A stretch of DNA of 64,000 bases from Pontibacter sp. Tf4 (GTDB taxonomy: Bacteria; Bacteroidota; Bacteroidia; Cytophagales; Hymenobacteraceae): assembly GCF_014212495.1 (NCBI RefSeq), contig NZ_JACKZC010000002.1, forward strand, positions 248,001 to 312,000. The letters run 5' to 3'. This document shows, one piece after another, positions 34,182 to 43,890 of the stretch (position 1 is the stretch's first letter; every line of letters begins with the position of its first letter). Below the pieces are notes generated by a model that was not told the origin of the DNA, did not search any database, and saw nothing but the letters and a program-made list of their open reading frames with translations. Position numbers and translations under genes: made by a program.

Positions 34182-36311
34182 TTACCCCCTGAAGGCCTGT
34201 AACTGGCGATTCAGCTGCTCTATGCGGTGCTGGGCATCGGCAATTCTTCCCTCGTACTCTTCGCGCAGTTTGTCGGCGTTCTTGGATCGGGCAAAAAACT
34301 CGATGTTGGTGCGCAGGGTCTGGATGTCGTTCTGCAGCTGCGTAATCTCGCGGCGAACCGTCTGCTCTTTGTGATGCAGTTTCTGGGCGGCATCCGGGCT
34401 GCTTTTCAGGCGCTCTACCTGTAATTTCACGATCCGTTCGTTGCGCTCTTCTGGGCTCATGCCGGGTACACGCTCTATGTAGCTTTCCATCAAAGAAATG
34501 AACTTCTCCTCTACTTTCGGGCTGCTGCGCTGGTTCTGCTGATCAAGGGCACGCCACTCCGTGATATACTGTTCAAACTCCTCCAAAGACGCTGTAGCGG
34601 TTGGTTGTGCCAGGGTTTCAGAGATGCGGCTGGTCAGCTCCATTTTCTCAGAAGAAAGTTTCTCCTGCTCCGCGCTGCGCTGTTGTTCCTGTGCCTGTTT
34701 GCGGTCGAAGAACTCGTTGCAGGCACTTCTAAAGCGCTGCCAGATCTTATCGGAATACTTATCCGGTACACGACCTATCGTTTTCCATTTTTTCTGGAGC
34801 TGTATCAGTTTTTCTTTGGTCGTGTTCCAGTCGTTGCTGTCTTTCAGGGCCTCTGCCTGTTCGCACAGTTCGGTTTTCAGCTTCAGGTTCTGCAGTTTCT
34901 GCTCATCCAGGCCTTTAAAGAACTGGTTTTTATGCTGGAAGAAAGCCTTATAGTTGCCCCAGAAATTCTTGTTGATCTCTTCCGCAAACTCTTTCGGTAC
35001 CAGGCCGGCGGCATCCCACTCTTCTTTCAGTTTCTGGATCTCATCGGTCTTATCGCGCCACTCGTTAATGCGGTCGGTGTTAAAGTTGTTGTAGGCTTGC
35101 AGGCGCTCCAGCAGGGCACGTTTCTTTTCCAGGTTCTGCATCTCAATACCGCGTCGCTCTTCCTGGTAGGTTTTGCGGCGGGTATGTACTTTTTCAGATG
35201 CCTGTATAAAGCGTTCCCAGATCGGGTCGCGCTGGTCGTTAGGAACCGGTCCGATGTTCTTCCATTCTTCGTGCAGGTGGCGCAGCTCTTCCAGTGCCTT
35301 GTTTATCGACTGCTCTTTTTCCAGCGCTTCGGCACGGTCTATCAGTTGCAGTTTGGCATCGAGATTGCGTTTGCGGTCCAGCTCTTTCAGCTCGAAAAAG
35401 ATGCTGCGGTTGTTATAGAAAATATCAAGCAGGGCATGATACGAATCCCATAGTTGCTGGGCCTCCCCAGCTGGAACCGGTCCGATGCTTTTCCATTCCT
35501 GCTGTAGTTTTTTCAGTTCCTCGGAACTGCTTTTGGTTTCTGCCGATTCAACCAGCTCGCGCAGGCGGCCTAACAGTTCCTGTTTGCGCTCCAGGTTGCG
35601 GTGGCGCTGTTCTTCGGTTTGCTGGCGTTCCTGATGGCGGGCATCGCGGTAGGCGGTCAGCAGTTTTTCAAGTTCCTGGTGCTCCTGCGAACTATGGTAC
35701 TCAAAGTCTTCATCGGTGCCACCTTCCAGTTTAAAGCGCTCCAGCGCTTCGGCTTTCTCTGCCTGAAAATGCTGGTCGTAATGCCGCTGCAGTTCGTTGA
35801 TGGTACGGTGTTTTTTACGGGCATCTCCCCGCTTCAGGGTAGCAGTAAGCAGGTTGCGCAGCTCTTCCGTGGAGAGCTGGCTATAGTCTGTATGGTCTTC
35901 CTCCTCCAGTTCCTCTTCTTCATGGTGATCTGCAGCAGCGGCTACAGGTTGTACTTCTGTCGTTTCAGGAATCTGGCTGGTTGTTTCTTCCGGCTGGGCA
36001 GGTGTTTCGCCTTCGGGTGCATCCGATGTATGGATAATGGCTTCTGCCATCGCCTCGGTATGGGCTTCGGCTATAGTTGTTTCTTCGGTTGTTTTGAGGT
36101 CAGGCGCAATTTCGGGCTGCTGCTCTTTCGGCACTTCCGTTTCGGCAGTGGGCTCCGGCTGTTTTTCGGCATTTAGCTCTGCCAGTCGCTCTTCCAGTAT
36201 GCGCTGTTGTTCTGATTGCAGCTGTTGGTTTTGTTCAGCTGCTGCATTTTCATTCTCAGGATTTTTGTCCTCAGCTCCGGTAGTGTCCAGATCCTTATTT
36301 TCTGTAGTCAT
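34182..36311 (-). CDS. DUF349 coiled-coil protein
   Basis: The 709-residue protein has an acidic, Gln/Glu/Thr-rich low-complexity N-terminus (about 1-140). Four or more DUF349 repeats follow, each with an EW-K-xxGxVP core: EWKSIGPVPAGE, EWKNIGPVPNDQ, EWDAAGLVPKEF and KWKTIGRVPDKY. The C-terminal 250 residues are coiled coil. Function is unknown; similar proteins are common in Bacteroidota. It is 29 bp after yqgE and probably in the same operon. It ends with a Gln/Arg-rich helix. Confidence 0.82.
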   Translation of the reverse strand: MTTENKDLDTTGAEDKNPENENAAAEQNQQLQSEQQRILEERLAELNAEKQPEPTAETEVPKEQQPEIAPDLKTTEETTIAEAHTEAMAEAIIHTSDAPEGETPAQPEETTSQIPETTEVQPVAAAADHHEEEELEEEDHTDYSQLSTEELRNLLTATLKRGDARKKHRTINELQRHYDQHFQAEKAEALERFKLEGGTDEDFEYHSSQEHQELEKLLTAYRDARHQERQQTEEQRHRNLERKQELLGRLRELVESAETKSSSEELKKLQQEWKSIGPVPAGEAQQLWDSYHALLDIFYNNRSIFFELKELDRKRNLDAKLQLIDRAEALEKEQSINKALEELRHLHEEWKNIGPVPNDQRDPIWERFIQASEKVHTRRKTYQEERRGIEMQNLEKKRALLERLQAYNNFNTDRINEWRDKTDEIQKLKEEWDAAGLVPKEFAEEINKNFWGNYKAFFQHKNQFFKGLDEQKLQNLKLKTELCEQAEALKDSNDWNTTKEKLIQLQKKWKTIGRVPDKYSDKIWQRFRSACNEFFDRKQAQEQQRSAEQEKLSSEKMELTSRISETLAQPTATASLEEFEQYITEWRALDQQNQRSSPKVEEKFISLMESYIERVPGMSPEERNERIVKLQVERLKSSPDAAQKLHHKEQTVRREITQLQNDIQTLRTNIEFFARSKNADKLREEYEGRIADAQHRIEQLNRQLQAFRG

Positions 36312-36340
36312 GTGAAGGATAGTTTTACATCGTACTAACT

Positions 36341-36910
36341 TTAGTTCAGGCGAGGGTCTACCGGGTAATTGGATAGCACCTTATACTTGCCCCCCATCTG
36401 GCGCAGGATGCTTCGCCAGAGAGTATCAGCCTCTAAATTAAACAATTTATTCACAGCATTGTTATTTACGATCCAAACATTTTTATCAATTTCTTCCTGT
36501 AGTTGCCCCGGCGTCCAGCCCGAGTAGCCCAGAAAGAAGCGGATATCCGAAGAGGTAACCAGACCAGTACCGATCATGGTGCGCAGCATTTCAAAATCAC
36601 CTCCCCAGTATAGTTCCTCGCCTAATTTTACGGCCTGAGGTAGGTTAGGCAAGCGGTGTATATAATGCAGGGTATTGTATTGCACCGGGCCACCAATACC
36701 CAGCGTTACGTCAAACCCATCGTTGTAAATATCCACTACATCCGAGAGCTTCATGTTCGATAAGCGGTTGAGCACCAGTCCAAAAGTTCCTTCGGCTTCG
36801 TTATGGTTACACAGCAGTATAACCGAGCGCTCAAAATTAGGATCTCCTAAGAACGGTTCTGATATAAGGATGCTGCCACTCTGGGGCTTTTCTACCTTCT
36901 CTTCCTCCAT
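36341..36910 (-). CDS. yqgE: YqgE/AlgH family protein
   Basis: The 189-residue protein matches the YqgE/AlgH (UPF0301) family: GSILISEPFLGDPNFERSVILLCNH at the start, GLVLNR, GIGGPVQ and GWTPGQLQEEI are characteristic. Its biochemical role is not established in the family. It has no signal peptide and is of normal length. The DUF349 gene follows after 29 bp. Confidence 0.9.
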   Translation of the reverse strand: MEEEKVEKPQSGSILISEPFLGDPNFERSVILLCNHNEAEGTFGLVLNRLSNMKLSDVVDIYNDGFDVTLGIGGPVQYNTLHYIHRLPNLPQAVKLGEELYWGGDFEMLRTMIGTGLVTSSDIRFFLGYSGWTPGQLQEEIDKNVWIVNNNAVNKLFNLEADTLWRSILRQMGGKYKVLSNYPVDPRLN

Positions 36911-37083
36911 CGTTTATAGTTTGTTAGGGCTTTGCTGTTCTGTTGTTCTATACCGGATACTGATTTAAGGATGTTTTGTTATTACTTACGCAAACTATAG
37001 CCGGGGCTTATGCCTGCTAAAAGCTGTACGTTACCACACAGGGCAGGTATTCGTAAGAAAGTATAAAATAGCAGATATTTTTC

Positions 37084-37091
37084 TAATTTTG
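37084..37091 (+). promoter_or_regulatory. -7 box TAATTTTG of pdxH
   Basis: Exact TAnnTTTG match 19 bp before the pdxH ATG at 37111, giving a short leader. A -33 TTTG at the right distance is not evident. Confidence 0.5.
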
Positions 37092-37110
37092 GCCAAAATC
37101 CTGATTTCCT

Positions 37111-37761
37111 ATGTCACTACTGCCCCATATTGCTGCTATCCGTAAAAATTACGCCCTGCAGTCGCTCTCCGAATCTTCTGTAGCGCCGGAGCCAGTTGCA
37201 CAGTTCAATGCCTGGATGGAAGAAGCCCTGGCCAGTGAAGTGGACGAACCAACGGCTATGGTGCTCTCTACGGTGAACGGTTCGGGCAGGCCGTCGGCAC
37301 GGGTGGTACTGTTAAAGGCGGTTACTGCCGAAGGATTTGTTTTTTTTACGAACTATGAAAGCCGCAAAGGCCACGACCTGCAGGAAAATCCTTTTGCAGC
37401 GCTTACCTTTTTCTGGCCGGAGCTGGAGCGTCAGGTGCGTGTAGAAGGAACAGTACAGAAAGTAGATGCTGCAATTTCAGATGAATATTTCCATAGCCGG
37501 CCGGTTGGCAGCCAGATAGGTGCCTGGGCCTCGCCGCAGAGCAGGCCGATCAGCAGCCGCGAGGAACTAGAAAAAGCCGATAACGCTTATACCGAACAAT
37601 TCGCTGACCTGGAAGTTATACCTCGGCCGGCGCATTGGGGCGGCTTTATAGTTGCTCCTGAAACGATAGAGTTCTGGCAGGGCCGGCCAAACCGCCTGCA
37701 CGACCGCATTGTTTACGAAAAACAAGGCGCAACCTGGCACCTGAAACGTTTGGCTCCCTGA
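37111..37761 (+). CDS. pdxH: Pyridoxamine/pyridoxine 5'-phosphate oxidase
   Basis: PdxH oxidises PNP or PMP to pyridoxal phosphate with FMN and oxygen. The 216-residue protein has the FMN site (GRPSARVVLLKAVTAEGFVFFTNYESRKG), PFAALTFFWPELERQVRVEG, the RPVGSQIGAWASPQS and the C-terminal GGFIVAPETIEFWQGRPNRLHDRI signature, which are complete. It is followed after 50 bp by the DUF1015 gene, in the same orientation, possibly an operon. Confidence 0.95.
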   Translation: MSLLPHIAAIRKNYALQSLSESSVAPEPVAQFNAWMEEALASEVDEPTAMVLSTVNGSGRPSARVVLLKAVTAEGFVFFTNYESRKGHDLQENPFAALTFFWPELERQVRVEGTVQKVDAAISDEYFHSRPVGSQIGAWASPQSRPISSREELEKADNAYTEQFADLEVIPRPAHWGGFIVAPETIEFWQGRPNRLHDRIVYEKQGATWHLKRLAP

Positions 37762-37811
37762 TGCGTTAGGGGCTTACAGCAACAAAACATTACGCGACTC
37801 CAACCATTACC

Positions 37812-39110
37812 ATGGCAGAAATATTACCCTTAAAAGCCTGGCGCTATAGCCATTTACTTGACCAGAACATCGAACAACTGACTTCCCCCCTGTTTGATGT
37901 GGTGTCGGCAAAGCAGCGAGAGGCTTTGTATCAGAATCCCTACAACAGCATTCACTTATCGGTGCCGCGCGGCGCACAGCCTGCCGACGAAGCAGCTTAC
38001 CTGCTGGAACAATGGAAACAGAAAGGCGTGCTGCAGCAGGATCCGCTGCCTGGCATCTATGTGTATTACCAGTATTTTAAATTAGCCGGAAACGACCGCG
38101 AATATTGCCGCAAAGGGTTTATCTGCCATATAAAAGCCTACGACTGGAGCGAACGCGTTTTGCTTCGCCACGAGAACACCATTCCGAGTGCGGTAAACGA
38201 CCGCATTGATCTGCTTGCTAAAACGGAACTCAACAGCAGCGCGACGCATGGTCTGTACACCGACCCGGATTTTTCGCTGGAGCAGTACATGGATGAAAGC
38301 ATAAAGTCGCCCATCTATGAAACCGAAGATTACCAGGGGGTGCGCGATGTACTGGCTGTGATTCAGGACCATGAAGTGATCCAGAAATTTGTGGATGTGC
38401 TGCGCGAGAAACAAGTGCTGCTGGCAGATGGCCACCACCGCTACGAAGGCTCCCTGGAGTACCGCAAACACATGATGGCCCAAAACCCGTCGCATACTGG
38501 TTTTGAAGCGTACAACTACCATTTAATGTACTTGACCAATACCGAATCGGATGATTTGCGCATTTTACCTACCCATCGTGTGCTGCAACAGATCGATCTA
38601 TCGGATGAGGAGTTTCTGCAGCGCCTGAGCGAGTATTTTATCATCACCCCGAAAGAAGACCCGGTAGAACTGAACGAAGTTATAGTTGGGAAACAATGGG
38701 CCTTTGGTCTGTACTTGTCTGGTAACGCTTACAAACTGCGTCTGAAACCGGAGATGCACCACCTCATAGATTGGCAAGTACCACAGGAAGTGAAAGACCT
38801 TGACCTGACTGTGATGCATTATTTCATCTTCCAGCGCGTGTTAGGAATAGACCCCGAAGTGCAACGTAACTATAGCAGCCTGAGCTATGAACGTAATTTC
38901 ACGACGTGCATCCGCCAAGTAGATACCGGAGCCTCACGTCTTGCGCTTATCACCAACGAAGTGTCGATGGAACAGGTAAAAAGAGTTTGCTATAGTGGTG
39001 CCATTATGCCGCAAAAATCAACGTTCTTTTACCCGAAAGTAATCTGCGGATTTTTATTTAGCTCGATCAAAGAAGATGAATTTATCTCGGCCCCTGCTGC
39101 TTGCCTCTAA
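37812..39110 (+). CDS. DUF1015 family protein
   Basis: The 432-residue protein belongs to the DUF1015 family: it starts AEILPLKAWRY and has YLLEQWKQ, ADGHHRYEGSLEYR, LRILPTHRVL and the C-terminal MPQKSTFFYPKVICGFLF segment. A role in phosphoserine or other metabolism has been suggested for relatives, but I hold the function as unknown. Its last 35 bp overlap the maf gene in another frame, so the two are translationally coupled. Confidence 0.85.
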   Translation: MAEILPLKAWRYSHLLDQNIEQLTSPLFDVVSAKQREALYQNPYNSIHLSVPRGAQPADEAAYLLEQWKQKGVLQQDPLPGIYVYYQYFKLAGNDREYCRKGFICHIKAYDWSERVLLRHENTIPSAVNDRIDLLAKTELNSSATHGLYTDPDFSLEQYMDESIKSPIYETEDYQGVRDVLAVIQDHEVIQKFVDVLREKQVLLADGHHRYEGSLEYRKHMMAQNPSHTGFEAYNYHLMYLTNTESDDLRILPTHRVLQQIDLSDEEFLQRLSEYFIITPKEDPVELNEVIVGKQWAFGLYLSGNAYKLRLKPEMHHLIDWQVPQEVKDLDLTVMHYFIFQRVLGIDPEVQRNYSSLSYERNFTTCIRQVDTGASRLALITNEVSMEQVKRVCYSGAIMPQKSTFFYPKVICGFLFSSIKEDEFISAPAACL

Positions 39111-39663
39111 TTCGCCGCGCCGTAAAGAACTGCTGACCGGACTGGGCTTAGCCTTTGAGGTGAAAGTAAAAGAAGTGCACGAAGATTTTCCGGCAGAACT
39201 GAAACGTGAAGAGATAGCTAAATATTTGGCCGGTCACAAAGCTGACCAGTATTTAGAAGACCTCGAGGACCAGATCCTGCTTACAGCCGATACAATTGTT
39301 TGCCTGGGCGACCAGGTGCTAAACAAACCCGCTGATTACCAGCAAGCCTACGACATGCTGCGTTCCCTCTCCGGAACCCACCACGAGGTTATTACAGGCG
39401 TTTGCATCCTTACAAGCGAAAGCAAGACCGTTTTTCATGATATCACCAAGGTGTATTTTAAAGCGCTGAGCCACGAGGAGATAGATTATTACATTACCAA
39501 CTATAAACCTTACGACAAGGCCGGCGCTTACGGCATTCAGGAATGGATTGGTAAAATAGGCATTGAGTGCATTGAGGGTTCTTACTTTAACGTGGTAGGC
39601 CTGCCCGTTCAGAAACTATACCAGCAGCTGTCGGAGTTAGGTTTTTTGAAGATTAACTGTTAA
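39076..39663 (+). CDS. maf: Maf family nucleotide pyrophosphatase
   Basis: The 195-residue protein has the Maf signature LLLASNSPRRKELL at the start, LLTADTIVCLGDQVLNKP in the middle and AYGIQEWIGKIGIECIEGSYFNVVGLP at the end. Maf enzymes hydrolyse non-canonical or modified (d)NTPs, dTTP or UTP. The start at 39076 overlaps the preceding gene by 35 bp. A promoter box for the next gene begins about 50 bp after its stop. Confidence 0.93.
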   Translation: MNLSRPLLLASNSPRRKELLTGLGLAFEVKVKEVHEDFPAELKREEIAKYLAGHKADQYLEDLEDQILLTADTIVCLGDQVLNKPADYQQAYDMLRSLSGTHHEVITGVCILTSESKTVFHDITKVYFKALSHEEIDYYITNYKPYDKAGAYGIQEWIGKIGIECIEGSYFNVVGLPVQKLYQQLSELGFLKINC

Positions 39664-39714
39664 TTCCTTACTGCTTTTTTTCTTTGCTGGTACTGCTGTA
39701 AAAATTGAATTACC

Positions 39715-39722
39715 TACCTTTG
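39715..39722 (+). promoter_or_regulatory. -7 box TACCTTTG of the RlmI-like gene
   Basis: Exact TAnnTTTG match 68 bp upstream of the ATG at 39791. A TTTG at 39683-39686 lies too far away (28 bp) to count as a standard -33 box. Confidence 0.55.
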
Positions 39723-39790
39723 CGCCTTGTTTGTAGTTTTTAGTATCTGAACTATAGACCTGTTACATTCAATAAACAGCAAGTATTTTC

Positions 39791-40975
39791 ATGTCATTTA
39801 TAAAATTATACCTGGCTCCGGGTAAGGAGAACTCGCTCAAACGTTTACATCCGTGGGTATTTTCGGGCGCAATCCGCAAAGCAGATGGCGAGCCGGAAGA
39901 AGGCGAAATTGTAGAGGTTTACTCCAGTAAGCGCGAGTTTTTAGGCATGGGTCATTATGCCCTGGGTTCTATTGCCGTTCGTATTTTCTCTTTCGAGCAT
40001 GTAGAGCCGGACTATAGTTTCTGGAAAAGCAAAGTGCAGCAGGCCTATGATTACCGCAACCGTTTAGGCTTAATTGATAACCCCGAAACAGATGTTTACC
40101 GCCTGATCTATGCGGAAGGCGATGGGGTTCCGGGACTTATAGTTGATATGTACAAAGATACGGCTGTAGTGCAAACGCACTCGCTGGGTATGTACAATGT
40201 GCGCGAATTTGTTAGCCAGGCACTACAGGAAATCTATGGTTCTAAGCTGCGTGCCGTGTATGATAAAAGTGCCGAGTCTCTCCCGAAAACATCAGTACCG
40301 GATGCTGTGAACGGATACCTGTTCGGAAAATCGGAAGGTGGCGTAGTGGTCACCGAGAATGGCAACAAGTTCTTTATTGACTGGGAAAGTGGCCAGAAAA
40401 CAGGCTTCTTTATAGACCAGCGTGAGAACCGCGAATTGCTGGCCCGTTACTCCAAAGGCAAGTCTGTCCTCAACACATTCTGCTATACAGGTGGCTTCTC
40501 GGTTTATGCGTTAAATGCCAACGCGCAGCTGGTACATTCGGTGGATGTTTCTAAGAAGGCAATTGAGCTGACTATAAAAAACGGTGATCTGAGCAGCGCT
40601 CCTGAACGCCATGAAGCCTATGCCGTTGATACCTTCGATTTTCTGAAAGGCAAGGAAGACTTGTATGAGGTGATCGTGCTGGACCCTCCGGCGTTTGCCA
40701 AGAGCCAGAAAGTGCGCCACAATGCCGTGATGGGCTACAAGCGCCTGAACGCTGAGGCCATGAAAAAGATAAAACCAGGCGGCATTCTGTTCACTTTTTC
40801 GTGCTCACAGGTAGTAGATAAATACCTGTTCAACAATACGGTAATGGCAGCAGCTATTGAAGCGGGGCGTAACATAAAAGTCATGCACCACCTCTCCCAG
40901 CCTGCCGACCACCCCATCTCCATCTTCCACCCGGAAGGCGAGTACCTGAAAGGACTGGTGCTGTTTGTAGAATAA
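39791..40975 (+). CDS. rlmI: Class I SAM-dependent 23S rRNA methyltransferase, RlmI-like
   Basis: The 394-residue protein has an N-terminal PUA-type RNA-binding region (HPWVFSGAIRKADGEPEEGEIV), then the SAM-dependent fold with FFIDQRENRELLA, VLNTFCYTGGFSVYAL, VIVLDPPAFAKS and a C-terminal HHLSQPADHP. This is the RlmI/YccW arrangement, which methylates C1962 of 23S rRNA, though a different target cytosine is possible. The TACCTTTG promoter and the terminator at 41040 frame it as a single-gene unit. Confidence 0.85.
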   Translation: MSFIKLYLAPGKENSLKRLHPWVFSGAIRKADGEPEEGEIVEVYSSKREFLGMGHYALGSIAVRIFSFEHVEPDYSFWKSKVQQAYDYRNRLGLIDNPETDVYRLIYAEGDGVPGLIVDMYKDTAVVQTHSLGMYNVREFVSQALQEIYGSKLRAVYDKSAESLPKTSVPDAVNGYLFGKSEGGVVVTENGNKFFIDWESGQKTGFFIDQRENRELLARYSKGKSVLNTFCYTGGFSVYALNANAQLVHSVDVSKKAIELTIKNGDLSSAPERHEAYAVDTFDFLKGKEDLYEVIVLDPPAFAKSQKVRHNAVMGYKRLNAEAMKKIKPGGILFTFSCSQVVDKYLFNNTVMAAAIEAGRNIKVMHHLSQPADHPISIFHPEGEYLKGLVLFVE

Positions 40976-41039
40976 GCAGCCATAGTTAGAAAGTTGGGAA
41001 GTTAATAAGTTAGAAAGTTAACTAACTATAAAAAATAAG

Positions 41040-41080
41040 AAGCCGGTGCAAATTATAGTTGCACCGGCTTTCTCTTTTTT
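41040..41080 (+). terminator. Rho-independent terminator, with TATAG in the loop
   Basis: Stem AAGCCGGTGCAA (41040-41051) with TTGCACCGGCTT (41059-41070), followed by TCTCTTTTTT. The loop contains ATTATAG, a half-site of the palindrome. The flanking convergent genes could both use it. Confidence 0.85.
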
Positions 41081-41180
41081 GTCATTTCGAATATGCCTGA
41101 GACGAGAGTCGAAAGGGACCAGCGTAGCTGTAGAAATCTATTACGGATTCTGAATAGATTTCTCCTTTTGTCGAGATGAC
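41081..41180. repeat. Intergenic inverted-repeat element (GTCATTTCGA family), copy 1
   Basis: Outer arms GTCATTTCGA (41081-41090) and TCGAGATGAC (41171-41180), one mismatch; inner arms AGAAATCTA (41132-41140) and TAGATTTCT (41155-41163), perfect. The element sits right after a terminator, and a related partial copy is at 50314. I know this kind of intergenic repeat from other Bacteroidota genomes, but have no count for this strain. Confidence 0.75.
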
Positions 41181-41210
41181 AAACAAATATGTGCTGGATC
41201 AAGCTATAGT

Positions 41211-42608
41211 TTACTCCAACACAGATTTTTCTGGCAACTCATTTGGCAGGTCCATGCGGATGCGCCATTCTTTTGGGTAGTAGTTGTTAATACGGTTGCC
41301 TATTTGTTTTGCCCAGCCAAGCGGGTGGCCTTTGTATTGAAGCAGTACCCAATCGGTGCCGTGGGTTCCTAAATTGATGTCTTCTTTGCGCAAATAACGG
41401 ATCGCCTGTTCAAAGTTCAGTTCAATGGCATTAAATGCATCTTTGTTCAGGTGTTGCGACAAGGCCAGTGGTTGCAGTGGTTTTACTTTTTTGCCAGCTA
41501 CTTCCGCTACCTGTGTGCCGCCATAGATCACGTATAGTTTCTGGTACAATTCGTCGGCCGCTTCGAACAGGTTTTCGGGTAAAGTAAAGATCGTTTCGTT
41601 GTGCTGTATCCAGGCTAAATCATCCGGATGCTGAAGCCAGTCCTGCACCAGTGCTTTTTCTTTCTTCCCAGCTTCCTGTAGTTTGTACTTCTTCTTTTTG
41701 CCTGAACTATAGTTTTCTTCTTCTGGCGCGCCATTTTTACGCATCACAGCTAAAAAGAAACCCTCGCCCTGCACGGCATGCGGGTAAAAACGGTAGCCTT
41801 CCACTCCGTTCAATTCGGAACGTACAATACCCAGGCAATCCTCAAAATTAAGCTTAATACTTTCTGCGTTTTCCTGTTCGGCCAGCCAGGCCATGTTTTC
41901 TTCGTTCTCGGCTTCGTTCCAGGTACAAGTGCTGTAAATCAGGATGCCGCCGGGCTTCAGAGCCTGCCAGGTATCGGCCAAAATGCGTTGCTGCCGACGG
42001 GCGCAAAGGATCACGTTTTCTTCCGACCACTCTTCTACTGCCTGCGGGTCTTTCCGGAACATACCTTCTCCGCTGCAGGGTGCATCGATCACCATCACAT
42101 CAAAAAACTCAGGTAAACGGGCAAAATCGCGCGGGTCATTGTTGGTGACCAGTACATTGCCGGAACCCCATTTGGCTATGTTCTCGGCCAGTATAGTGGC
42201 ACGGCTTTTTATTACTTCATTGGATACCAATAAACTGTCTTTAGAAATAAGGCTGGCCAGGTGGGTAGATTTTCCGCCGGGTGCACCGCAAAGGTCCAGC
42301 ACATGCAGCGGTTGGTCGAGGTTTATAGTTTGACGGAGTACCTGCTCCAGGAACATAGAGCTGGCTTCCTGCACATAATAGGCACCTGCGTGTAAAAGTG
42401 GGTCTAAGGTAAAAGAAGGGCGTTCGGCTAAATAATAACCGGAGTTGGTCCAGGGGACGTGGGGGAAATGTATATTATTCTGAAACTTATGCCGGTTAAC
42501 CCGGATGCTTACTGGGGGGGCTTGCTGCAGTGACTGTTGGAAGCTGGAGTAATTTTCACCTAACAATCGCTGCATGCGCGTCTCGAAGGTGAGCGGAAGT
42601 TTTATCAT
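41211..42608 (-). CDS. RsmB/NOP family rRNA methyltransferase, RsmF-like
   Basis: The 465-residue SAM-dependent m5C methyltransferase has LDLCGAPGGKSTHLASL, the motif-IV cysteine in DAPCSGEGMF, and the second cysteine in YSTCTWNEAENE. The C-terminal 160 residues form an extra domain (RNA-binding-like). Together with length this resembles RsmF (16S rRNA C1407), but the target is not proven. It belongs to a minus-strand operon with a Nudix and a beta-barrel gene upstream. Confidence 0.88.
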   Translation of the reverse strand: MIKLPLTFETRMQRLLGENYSSFQQSLQQAPPVSIRVNRHKFQNNIHFPHVPWTNSGYYLAERPSFTLDPLLHAGAYYVQEASSMFLEQVLRQTINLDQPLHVLDLCGAPGGKSTHLASLISKDSLLVSNEVIKSRATILAENIAKWGSGNVLVTNNDPRDFARLPEFFDVMVIDAPCSGEGMFRKDPQAVEEWSEENVILCARRQQRILADTWQALKPGGILIYSTCTWNEAENEENMAWLAEQENAESIKLNFEDCLGIVRSELNGVEGYRFYPHAVQGEGFFLAVMRKNGAPEEENYSSGKKKKYKLQEAGKKEKALVQDWLQHPDDLAWIQHNETIFTLPENLFEAADELYQKLYVIYGGTQVAEVAGKKVKPLQPLALSQHLNKDAFNAIELNFEQAIRYLRKEDINLGTHGTDWVLLQYKGHPLGWAKQIGNRINNYYPKEWRIRMDLPNELPEKSVLE

Positions 42609-42641
42609 GGTGCAAATTTACTGATTCCCTGAAAAGCACTT

Positions 42642-43058
42642 CTATAGTTGCTTTATTTTCAGGTGCAAATATTCTTCTACAATGGGAACATCTGCAGGAC
42701 ACCAACTATAGTTTAACAACTCCTCTATAGTTGCCCAACTATAGGCCTGGTGCTCGGCCAGCAAAATATTCCCGCTTTGCAAACTGCAGGTATACGGAAT
42801 CAGTTCAATTGTTTTGGAACTATAGCTATGCACTACAGGTGTCAGGCGTTTAAGAGGAACTATAAGCAGATTCAGTTCTTCCTGTATTTCGCGTACCAGA
42901 GCAGCTGTTTCGGTTTCACCAATCTCTACCTTTCCACCCGGAAACTCCCACAACAGCGGTTGCGCCATGTAGTTGCTACGCTGTGTTAGCAGCATTTTGT
43001 CATCCTGTTCAATAAGGGCACAAACAACACGAATTGCAGGGGTTTCCGGGTGAGGCAT
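42642..43058 (-). CDS. Nudix hydrolase, MutT-like (8-oxo-dGTP diphosphatase candidate)
   Basis: The 138-residue protein has the Nudix box GGKVEIGETETAALVREIQEEL, with all catalytic glutamates, in a short single-domain frame of MutT type. It would clean oxidised nucleotides, although other Nudix substrates are possible. Several CTATAG cores lie in the second half. It starts 5 bp after the upstream gene stop and ends 33 bp before the methyltransferase start. Confidence 0.88.
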   Translation of the reverse strand: MPHPETPAIRVVCALIEQDDKMLLTQRSNYMAQPLLWEFPGGKVEIGETETAALVREIQEELNLLIVPLKRLTPVVHSYSSKTIELIPYTCSLQSGNILLAEHQAYSWATIEELLNYSWCPADVPIVEEYLHLKIKQL

Positions 43059-43063
43059 CGTCG

Positions 43064-43681
43064 TTAGTTCCGGCGTGGTAGCACACCGCTTATAGTTAAG
43101 CCAATGGCGTTTGCCGAGTAGGTATAATTCTCCTTGTCCTTATAGTTCATGATGGTATAGGAAAGCCCGAAACCACTATAGGCCACTTCGAAGATAGCGC
43201 CGGTGCTTGCATCGTAAGAAGCATTACCGCCAAGGCCATCGGTGTTTAATTTCACCGCCAGATGCTTTACCACTCCTGCTCCCAGCCTTATCTTCTCGGT
43301 TGCCATCCAGTTGGCTGTAAAATGAAGCGGTACGCGCGTTAAACGGATATGAGCATTGTCGGCGGCGGTCGTAACATATTTGTACCCTACGGTTGCCCGT
43401 AAGCGCAGTTGCTCTACTTTCGGGAACTGCAACTCAGCTCCCACTGCCACCAATACACCCTGCCCTGCCTTAATAGATTGCTTATCGCCGGTCGTAAATG
43501 TAACGGTTCCCACTTCGTCGCCGCCAAACTCAAAAGCCCCACCCAGTAACAACCGCACAGGTCTGTATTCTGAAGTATTTTCTACGGCAGGCGGTGCCGT
43601 TTGGGTTGTATCTGTGGTTTGTGCATTTGCCTGGTAAAAGCAGCCAAGGCCAAAGAGAGAAAGAAGTAAATGTTTCTTCAT
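43064..43681 (-). CDS. Secreted beta-rich protein, possibly outer-membrane barrel
   Basis: The 205-residue protein has a signal peptide (MKKHLLLSLFGLGCFYQANAQ) and alternating beta-strand-like segments (VRLLLGGAFEF, LRLRATVGYKYV, FEVAYSGFGLSYTIM) ending in LTISGVLPRR. I do not recognise a named family; Bacteroidota have many similar short envelope barrels. It precedes the Nudix gene by 5 bp. Confidence 0.6.
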   Translation of the reverse strand: MKKHLLLSLFGLGCFYQANAQTTDTTQTAPPAVENTSEYRPVRLLLGGAFEFGGDEVGTVTFTTGDKQSIKAGQGVLVAVGAELQFPKVEQLRLRATVGYKYVTTAADNAHIRLTRVPLHFTANWMATEKIRLGAGVVKHLAVKLNTDGLGGNASYDASTGAIFEVAYSGFGLSYTIMNYKDKENYTYSANAIGLTISGVLPRRN

Positions 43682-43890
43682 AGAAGCATAAAAAGGTTAA
43701 GTTGAAATTGCCCGGAAAGTAGATAAAATTTTAATTAGTGGTAACCGCTATGAGAAAAATATAAAGCCGTTATAACATTGATTTGGGAGAAAAAAAGCAT
43801 CTACGGGATCGTGGATGCTACGAGTTTATTTATAACGGATTGGGCTTTGCGGTGGCGTAGCTACCGTAAAGGTTGTGTTGTGGCTTGTTT